Of a stretch of 25,986 bases of DNA, positions 21,490 through 25,986 are shown in pieces. The DNA is from a virus. A model generated the notes under the pieces. The model worked only from the letters and a program-made list of their open reading frames with translations, was not told where the DNA came from and did no database searches. Within the stretch, counting starts at the first letter, position 1, and each line of letters opens with the position of its first letter. The DNA is taken from positions 1 through 25,986 of IMG/VR virus record IMGVR_UViG_3300043409_000750; one strand, given 5' to 3'. A program made the position numbers and the translations under genes.

Positions 21490-21720
21490 TTATTTATATG
21501 GTTTTGAATTAAGCCAAATTGGGTTACTATCCTTTATAGGTTTTTTATATTTTTTACCCTTTTCATAAGCATCTTTCATCTGCTCTTTCTCCATTTCTTT
21601 GGCTTTGTTGAGCAACTCTAACCTTAAAAGACCATATTCAAGTTCACTAATTTTTTCTGCTAAAAAGTCAAGAGTTAATTTTACTTCTTGCTCTGCGTAC
21701 CATTCTACTGCTGTTTTCAT
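21490..21720 (-). CDS. Small helical protein
   Basis: 76 residues, ATG at 21720, ATGA overlap with the paralog gene upstream. Begins KTAVEWYAEQEVKLTLDFLA and contains LEYGLLRLELLNKAKEMEKE, a long helix typical of small phage proteins beginning TAVEWLxxQ. Basic C-terminus (KGKKYKKPIKD). Function unknown. Confidence 0.7.
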   Translation of the reverse strand: MKTAVEWYAEQEVKLTLDFLAEKISELEYGLLRLELLNKAKEMEKEQMKDAYEKGKKYKKPIKDSNPIWLNSKPYK

Positions 21721-21986
21721 ATTTTACTTTTAATTACCAATTTTAATTCCCCGTTAATTTCGCATTCTTTACTTTCGTGAACCGTATTTTCAAAGCTTTG
21801 AATAAAAAAAAACTTATTGCTTTTATCCTCTTTCTCTAAGCTTTTTAATTGTCCTGAATGCGTTTCCTTACCCGAACTAATTAAGTCGCTTAAAACGTTT
21901 AAAATATGCTTTAAATCAACTTCGTAGGTGTACTCGAAAGAAATATCTACGTGCTTTTTGCGTCTTTGTCTATTTTTCCAATTCAT
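21717..21986 (-). CDS. Unknown early protein, paralog of the 20435-20707 product
   Basis: 89 residues, ATG at 21986. Core VDISFEYTYEVDLKHILNVL, then SDLISSG, and C-terminal HESKECEINGELKLVIKSKI, nearly identical in its last 20 residues to the other copy. Linked to both neighbours by ATGA overlaps. Function unknown. Confidence 0.7.
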   Translation of the reverse strand: MNWKNRQRRKKHVDISFEYTYEVDLKHILNVLSDLISSGKETHSGQLKSLEKEDKSNKFFFIQSFENTVHESKECEINGELKLVIKSKI

Positions 21987-22147
21987 TTTGTAGGGTAATC
22001 GTTTATAACTGATAAATAATCTAAATAAAGATCTACGTTAAAAGATCCACTTTTTTCCTCAGGTGTGTTTTTTGATCTCCATTTTCTAATCATATACATT
22101 AAATTAGGCTTTAATGGAATAAACGTGTTTACTGCTTGTTTTTTCAT
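21983..22147 (-). CDS. 54-residue protein opening the early operon
   Basis: ATG at 22147, TGA at 21983 in ATGA overlap with the next gene. Starts MKKQAVNTFIPLKPNLMYMI, then RKWRSKNTPEEKSGSFNVDL and YLDYLSVINDYPTK. It sits directly behind a good promoter and has the 4-base overlap seen across the operon. Function unknown. Confidence 0.65.
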   Translation of the reverse strand: MKKQAVNTFIPLKPNLMYMIRKWRSKNTPEEKSGSFNVDLYLDYLSVINDYPTK

Positions 22148-22169
22148 AATCATTTCGTTTTTGTTTCAA

Positions 22170-22197
22170 CAAATTTAATATAAATAATTAATATAAA
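22170..22197 (-). promoter_or_regulatory. Early operon promoter
   Basis: Minus strand TTTA (22197-22194), 16 bases, TAAATTTG (22177-22170), 22 bases before the first early gene. Shares AGGTTTATATTAA and most of the spacer with the promoter at 12949-12976. Confidence 0.7.
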
Positions 22198-22278
22198 CCT
22201 AATTTATTTTCAATTATTTTCAATTTATTTTTAAAACCCTTGTAAACATTAGGATTTCTGAACAAAAAAAAATGATAT

Positions 22279-22312
22279 AAAACACAAAATCCGCCTATTT
22301 CTAAGCGGATTT
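22279..22312 (-). terminator. Terminator after the lysis genes
   Basis: Minus strand AAATCCGC (22312-22305) pairs perfectly with GCGGATTT (22294-22287) around a 10-base loop. A T-rich tail (TGTGTTTT) follows. It separates the tail/lysis operon from the early promoter. The rest of the 22198-22353 gap is AT-rich, with no other signal seen. Confidence 0.75.
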
Positions 22313-22353
22313 CATGCAATTAAGTAAAAACAAGTATATCAAAGCATTCAAAT

Positions 22354-22635
22354 TTAGCGTTTAAATCTCTTTAAAACAAATTTTATTATTCTTTTTGCAA
22401 TAATTTTCCATAAAGCGCCCGTTGCATCAACTTTCACCTCGATCCCTTCAGGCGTTTTTTTAATATCAATATCGATCTTTTTTCCATCGTAGTGAAATTC
22501 TTTGTTTAACTCATCTTTTACTACGTTAATATCAATGTTTTTTGTGTCAACGTCCAATTTAAAATTTGTTCCGTCCTTTTCCAAATTAATATCTACGTTA
22601 TCCGTATTTATTTTAACCGTTTTTTTCTTTGCCAT
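22354..22635 (-). CDS. Small lysis-cluster protein with cationic amphipathic C-terminus
   Basis: 93 residues from ATG at 22635 (MAKKKTVKINTDNVD), just after the endolysin stop; a start 12 bases earlier is possible. Residues 5-70 are charged beta strands repeating an x-ID-I pattern (NVDINLEKDG, NIDINVVKDE, KIDIDIKKTPEG). Residues 74-93 switch abruptly to an amphipathic helix, ALWKIIAKRIIKFVLKR and on, carrying about eight positive charges. Such a tail suits binding to or disturbing a membrane. No signal peptide or span. No known family. A lysis role is suggested by position and composition only. Confidence 0.65.
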   Translation of the reverse strand: MAKKKTVKINTDNVDINLEKDGTNFKLDVDTKNIDINVVKDELNKEFHYDGKKIDIDIKKTPEGIEVKVDATGALWKIIAKRIIKFVLKRFKR

Positions 22636-22636
22636 T

Positions 22637-23185
22637 TTAAAATTCATTAATTAAACATATTGAAACGGCGCTAAAATCTTTTGCCATTTTAACCATGCGC
22701 TCGTAATCCGCGTTATTATTTAAAACCAAACAACCCTCCGACCAACCGCCAATTTTAGTCGCTATTTGCTGCGATCCTTTATTGTAAGTTGCGCCGTGAA
22801 TATTCATGTTAATAATATCGGTTTTTATTTCGGTTGTAGGGTTTGTTTTTCCATCCGCTGTAAAATCGCGCTGGTATGGAATTCGTTTAACTTGCCGTAA
22901 TGCTTCCATTTTGCCCCTGTGCAACCCGTAACAATATGAATCGTAATTCCATTCATCCGCTCGCATTACCGCCGTTCCTTTATTTCCTTTATTTGTCGTG
23001 CAACTTGTTACAAATTGAAATTGGTTAAATTTAAAAATATAAACTTTGTCATCAAACACGTCGTTTTGATCCTCATTCGATCGAACGAATAAAAGCCATA
23101 ATCCGGCCGGAATAAAAGTAAAAGTTTTTAAACTCATTACCCTATCGAGTAACTGTTTATCGGTATAGCTTTGTACGTTTGTCAT
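22637..23185 (-). CDS. L,D-transpeptidase-fold protein, probable endolysin
   Basis: 182 residues, ATG at 23185. The C-terminal half carries the YkuD-like signature: INMNIHGATYNKG with His130 and, 19 residues on, GGWSEGCLVL with Ser149, Gly151 and Cys152 (the H...S-x-G-C pattern). The N-terminal half begins SYTDKQLLDRVMSLKTFTFI and includes the beta strand VYIFKFNQFQF. No signal peptide is visible, so release would need a holin. Phages use this fold as peptidoglycan-cleaving lysins. A cell-wall modifying role is the alternative. It lies between a membrane protein and the cationic-tail protein. Confidence 0.75.
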   Translation of the reverse strand: MTNVQSYTDKQLLDRVMSLKTFTFIPAGLWLLFVRSNEDQNDVFDDKVYIFKFNQFQFVTSCTTNKGNKGTAVMRADEWNYDSYCYGLHRGKMEALRQVKRIPYQRDFTADGKTNPTTEIKTDIINMNIHGATYNKGSQQIATKIGGWSEGCLVLNNNADYERMVKMAKDFSAVSICLINEF

Positions 23186-23192
23186 AAATTTT

Positions 23193-23417
23193 TTACGTTA
23201 ATTTACGCTTTTTTTTATTTGGTAAAATTGCGGCCGCTTTTTGTTTGTTAAATTCAGCTTTATTGTTTTGATTGATTTCGTTTTGTTTATCTAAGCATGC
23301 GAATAAACGCGCTTTTAAATCCTGAACTTCGAAATGGGTGTAACTAAGCCATAACGCCAAAACTCCGATTGATCCGTGTTTTTTTATTACTGCTAAAAAT
23401 TGATTAATTGGTATCAT
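23193..23417 (-). CDS. Small membrane protein, holin-like position
   Basis: 74 residues, ATG at 23417, 7 bases before the endolysin start. A weak hydrophobic segment, GSIGVLALWLSYTHF, is followed by a helix (EVQDLKARLFACLDKQNEIN) and a strongly basic tail (NKKKRKLT). One span plus a charged tail next to an endolysin fits a holin or holin accessory. The short hydrophobic stretch makes this uncertain. Confidence 0.65.
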   Translation of the reverse strand: MIPINQFLAVIKKHGSIGVLALWLSYTHFEVQDLKARLFACLDKQNEINQNNKAEFNKQKAAAILPNKKKRKLT

Positions 23418-23449
23418 TGGTCAAAAGTAATAAATTTAAAAATGTGTTT

Positions 23450-24601
23450 TTAATAATAGGTTCTTTTTGTTTTGAATTTATCGGAAACTTTGCATTTTAC
23501 GCCCGCTTTTCTTGTAAATGGATCCGGGTAAATCATTTCAGGGCTTTCACTTACAATTACCGCCAAATCTTTTATACAGTAATCGTGGTTATGCGCGTTG
23601 TAATCGCTTATAAATAGTTGGTTTTCACTAAGTAAGTAAAGATTAATCATTGGTGCCGTTATGCATTTTAAACTTGCATCAACTAAGATTTCGTAATCGG
23701 TTAAATTCTCGCGTAAATTTGAACGCATTTCCCTGTTATTGTAAATCAAATTATCGATTTCCATGTTCGGTTGTGAATTACCAATAAACCCGTTAAATCG
23801 CAACGTACTTTCAACGTTGGATCCTGTAAAATCTATTCCCTCGATTTGTTGGTTTAAATTAAAAAACGCTCGTATTCGTGCCGTTCCAATTGCATTTTGA
23901 ATTGTGTACGGTTTTAACCTGTAATTTCCCCAAACATCATTCCCTATTATTCCTGAAATATTCCACTCGCGGCGTAATTCATAACATCCGGCTCCGTCAC
24001 TCACTAAAACATCATACCAATTTATAACTGAATAATACGCATTTGGGTCGCTTACAAAGGTTATCGGAGTAATTACGTACGTTGTTAAGACATTATCTTT
24101 ATATAGCTTAAAATCGAATGAATCAGCCACGTTTGAAAGTTTAATCCAAACCGCTGTTTTATCATTTTTCCACGTATCCGAACCCGCATTTCCTAAAACT
24201 AATTGCTCGCAGCAACAATCAATATATCCGCGATCCTCTTCAATACAAGTTTTAGGTAATCTAATCGAAGTATATTCTTTAAAAATACGATCCTCAAAAC
24301 CGCAATTTATTTCACACTCTTCGGTTTTCGTGTAAAAACTCGTTGAAGTCCAAACCGGGCTTTCAGCAATCGGGCACGGCTCTTCGTTATTTTTTAATTC
24401 ATTTTTATAAGGTGAACTACCTAAAATTTCTGAAATATACCATGTATCGGTCGCGTTATGCCAAACATAATATTGCGTTCCAAAATAAATAAATTCATAG
24501 TAATTGTAACCGTTTAAAGTTCCGGCAAATTGCATTTCAAAAGTTAGATTTGGTAATCCTCTTTCAACGTTTCCAAACGTAATTTTTAAGCATTCACACA
24601 T
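23450..24601 (-). CDS. Cys-rich tail protein
   Basis: 383 residues, ATG at 24601, one-base overlap (TAATG) with the gene before. Mostly beta with aromatic-rich strands (GYNYYEFIYFGTQYYVWHNA). A Cys-rich section follows: TKTEECEINCGFEDR, TCIEEDRGYIDCCCEQL, CYELRREW. The C-terminal part (YEILVDASLKCITAPMINLY) is predicted beta-helical/sandwich. Likely a tail-tip or baseplate structural protein. It lies between receptor-binding type proteins and the lysis genes. No family recognised with certainty. Confidence 0.65.
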   Translation of the reverse strand: MCECLKITFGNVERGLPNLTFEMQFAGTLNGYNYYEFIYFGTQYYVWHNATDTWYISEILGSSPYKNELKNNEEPCPIAESPVWTSTSFYTKTEECEINCGFEDRIFKEYTSIRLPKTCIEEDRGYIDCCCEQLVLGNAGSDTWKNDKTAVWIKLSNVADSFDFKLYKDNVLTTYVITPITFVSDPNAYYSVINWYDVLVSDGAGCYELRREWNISGIIGNDVWGNYRLKPYTIQNAIGTARIRAFFNLNQQIEGIDFTGSNVESTLRFNGFIGNSQPNMEIDNLIYNNREMRSNLRENLTDYEILVDASLKCITAPMINLYLLSENQLFISDYNAHNHDYCIKDLAVIVSESPEMIYPDPFTRKAGVKCKVSDKFKTKRTYY

Positions 24602-24810
24602 TATATTTCAAAATTAGTTGGTTCTCCTAAAATAATTCTTATTGATTCATCAAAAATTATATACCAAAATTCAAGTTCTGAATAGTTGTAATCTACCCAA
24701 TAAATGGTTTCATCTACTGGCGTCTTTGGTAGTCCATAATAATCAGCACATTGCTTTCGTGCATCAATGGCTTCTTGTTCTATAAAATATTGGTAGCCTT
24801 TTACTTCCAT
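24601..24810 (-). CDS. Small tail-region protein
   Basis: 69 residues, ATG at 24810, one-base overlaps with both neighbours. Acidic and aromatic: KGYQYFIEQEAIDARKQCAD, then ETIYWVDYNYSELEFWYIIF. Probably a small chaperone or accessory of the tail fibre protein encoded upstream. This is context inference only. Confidence 0.65.
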   Translation of the reverse strand: MEVKGYQYFIEQEAIDARKQCADYYGLPKTPVDETIYWVDYNYSELEFWYIIFDESIRIILGEPTNFEI

Positions 24811-25673
24811 TAGTATGTTGAATAAAATGAGTTCATATTTGTTTCAATGCCAGTTCTATTTGATGTTTGGTTTGAGTTAAATAAAACATATTCAGATAAG
24901 TAACCTCTCCCAGTAATAGTATCCGAACGTCTAACTCTATTTAATAAAACATAAGTAGCGTTAAAACTTGCCAATGTTGTTGCTGATGTATATGTATTTG
25001 TATTATTAACAGCCAATAATCTATTAGTTGTCGCTGTTGTATGTCGGGATATAATATATAATTGATTATTAGTATATGCTAATCCAGTTATAACATTTTC
25101 TGTACCACCATTTCTAAACAATCCAGTGATATTAGTACTACTTGATGCAATACTTTCATATTGATTTATGCTTGATGTACTTGATAATCCAAAAGAACCA
25201 GTGGTTGAGGCACTAAAATCAGGAGCTCTAAGTATAAAAGCAGAATGGCTAACTGTAGCAATAGTTGATGTTAACAATTCTTCCAAAAATCTCTCTGTTG
25301 AACCAGCAAATAAAAGCATTGAAGGCTTTGAATTTCTTGTAATTGTAGCACCAGATGAAACTATCAACGGTTGTCTGTTTAATGTTCCTTGACCAGCATA
25401 ATTATTAACTCCGCTTTGGTCATATATACGAGTCACAAATCCATCTCCAGCTCCGCAAAAACTCAACAATGAACTTTCATCAAGTAAATTATTTGAAAAT
25501 CCAATATCTTGCTCTGTGTTATCAGATGACCTTCTTACTCTTATTGCACTACCTGAATAAGAAGAACGTAATTTCCTAAGTGAATAAGCAACTGAAGCAC
25601 CAGGATAGTCATCAAGTAAATAGTTGTAAGGTGTTGAAGCCTTTGGCATCAAAGAAATTAGGCTTCTGTACAT
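24810..25673 (-). CDS. Tail fibre/receptor-binding protein with GH54 (ArabFuran-catal)/LamG-like domain
   Basis: 287 residues, ATG at 25673 (an ATG at 25649 is an alternative). Residues 20-110 follow the GH54 alpha-L-arabinofuranosidase-type sandwich: YSLRKLRSSYSGSAIRVRRS, SDNTEQDIGF, GAGDGFVTRIYDQSGVNNYA and QPLIVSSGATI. The rest (FILRAPDFSASTTGSFGLSS and on) resembles a LamG-like carbohydrate-binding jelly roll. Such domains in phage tail proteins usually bind surface glycans; whether the hydrolase activity is kept cannot be seen. Base use differs from the capsid genes, with few CG dinucleotides. Confidence 0.75.
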   Translation of the reverse strand: MYRSLISLMPKASTPYNYLLDDYPGASVAYSLRKLRSSYSGSAIRVRRSSDNTEQDIGFSNNLLDESSLLSFCGAGDGFVTRIYDQSGVNNYAGQGTLNRQPLIVSSGATITRNSKPSMLLFAGSTERFLEELLTSTIATVSHSAFILRAPDFSASTTGSFGLSSTSSINQYESIASSSTNITGLFRNGGTENVITGLAYTNNQLYIISRHTTATTNRLLAVNNTNTYTSATTLASFNATYVLLNRVRRSDTITGRGYLSEYVLFNSNQTSNRTGIETNMNSFYSTY

Positions 25674-25986
25674 ACTCCAATAATATCAAATTTAGTGTCT
25701 GTTGAATTATAAATACAACCAATATAAGTTGTTTTATTTGCAACGGTTATTATTGGTGCGGTAACTCCTATTGCTCTGAAATTAGTTCCGTATGCAATAC
25801 TTCGTGCCGTTCCATTGTCCTTAATTCTTATAATCAAAGATTGACCCTCTGAAAATGTACCCGTTGGATTTGCTAACGTTAAATTAACCGCCTGAGCTGT
25901 AATTGTTACAATATCATTTGTATTTATTGCCGTAACCGTTGCACTCGAAACAACTAATTGAACGCGCGCATCTAAGAACGTTTGAT
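25658..25986 (-). CDS. Tail protein, C-terminal end (starts beyond the right edge)
   Basis: 109 residues are visible, stopping at 25658, in a frame open to the right edge (first full codon at 25984). Landmarks are VTAINTNDIVTITAQAVNLT, PTGTFSEGQSLIIRIKDNGT and ARSIAYGTNF, the common C-terminal beta domain of phage tail and fibre proteins. It overlaps the next gene by 16 bases. The N-terminal part and overall length are unknown. Confidence 0.8.
   Translation of the reverse strand, partial: QTFLDARVQLVVSSATVTAINTNDIVTITAQAVNLTLANPTGTFSEGQSLIIRIKDNGTARSIAYGTNFRAIGVTAPIITVANKTTYIGCIYNSTDTKFDIIGVCTEA

Noticed and set aside
23422-23429. TACTTTTG promoter-like box before the small membrane gene of the lysis cluster
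   Set aside because: Only four bases from the start codon and without a -33 element at the right distance.
1-25986. Integrase, excisionase or CI-type repressor showing a temperate phage
   Set aside because: None found on either strand. The genome is incomplete here, so a lysogeny module could still lie outside the window.

Overview
The window is a stretch of a tailed, siphovirus-like phage (or prophage) of a Flavobacterium-like Bacteroidetes host. Four things point there: the sequence is AT-rich; the promoters have the Bacteroidetes -33 TTTG / -7 TANNTTTG form; the leaders are AT-rich, often without a clear Shine-Dalgarno; and the HK97-type packaging and head genes are in canonical order. 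Every supported gene, about 50 of them, lies on the minus strand, so transcription runs from high to low coordinates. Genes are tightly packed, many joined by 4-bp ATGA overlaps. No stretch above 300 bases lacks a gene. No integrase or lysogeny module, tRNA or CRISPR array was seen.

Layout in transcription order. (1) 25986-22354: end of the tail-tip/receptor-binding region (a partial tail protein, a GH54/LamG-like protein and a Cys-rich tail protein), then a lysis cluster with a small membrane protein, an L,D-transpeptidase-fold putative endolysin and a small protein with a cationic amphipathic C-terminus. A terminator closes it. (2) 22197-19703: an early operon of small unknown genes. It includes a pair of paralogs flanking a three-leader repeat cassette, and two tiny genes. 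(3) 19730-16324: the replication operon, opening with a structured-RNA/attenuator-like leader. It continues with a winged-helix replication protein whose linker region carries iteron-like repeats, a RecA/DnaB-type ATPase, a coiled-coil protein, a compact C5 cytosine methyltransferase and NinG. (4) 16314-12996: a separately promoted accessory module. It holds an orphan ectoine-synthase-like cupin, an IbrB-like ParB protein, a helical protein, a stand-alone IbrA-tail-like domain, an IbrA-like PP-loop protein and a winged-helix protein. This is the most unusual part of the window. (5) 12976-10429: a recombination operon with an ERF annealing protein, a FLAP/5'-3' exonuclease, small proteins and an HTH protein, ending in a terminator. 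(6) 10419-9296: small unknown genes including a 30-residue membrane peptide. (7) 9313-1: the late packaging and morphogenesis operon with terminase small and large subunits, portal, prohead protease, capsid, connectors, tail tube, tail assembly genes and the start of the tape measure.

The replication and recombination genes form a plausible phage DNA metabolism set: initiator, helicase-like ATPase, annealing protein, exonuclease and NinG. Modules 4, the 20.7-21.7 kb cassette and the 24.6-25.7 kb tail-tip genes look by eye different in base and codon use. They also lack the GGATCC hexamer that is common elsewhere, which suggests separate acquisition.
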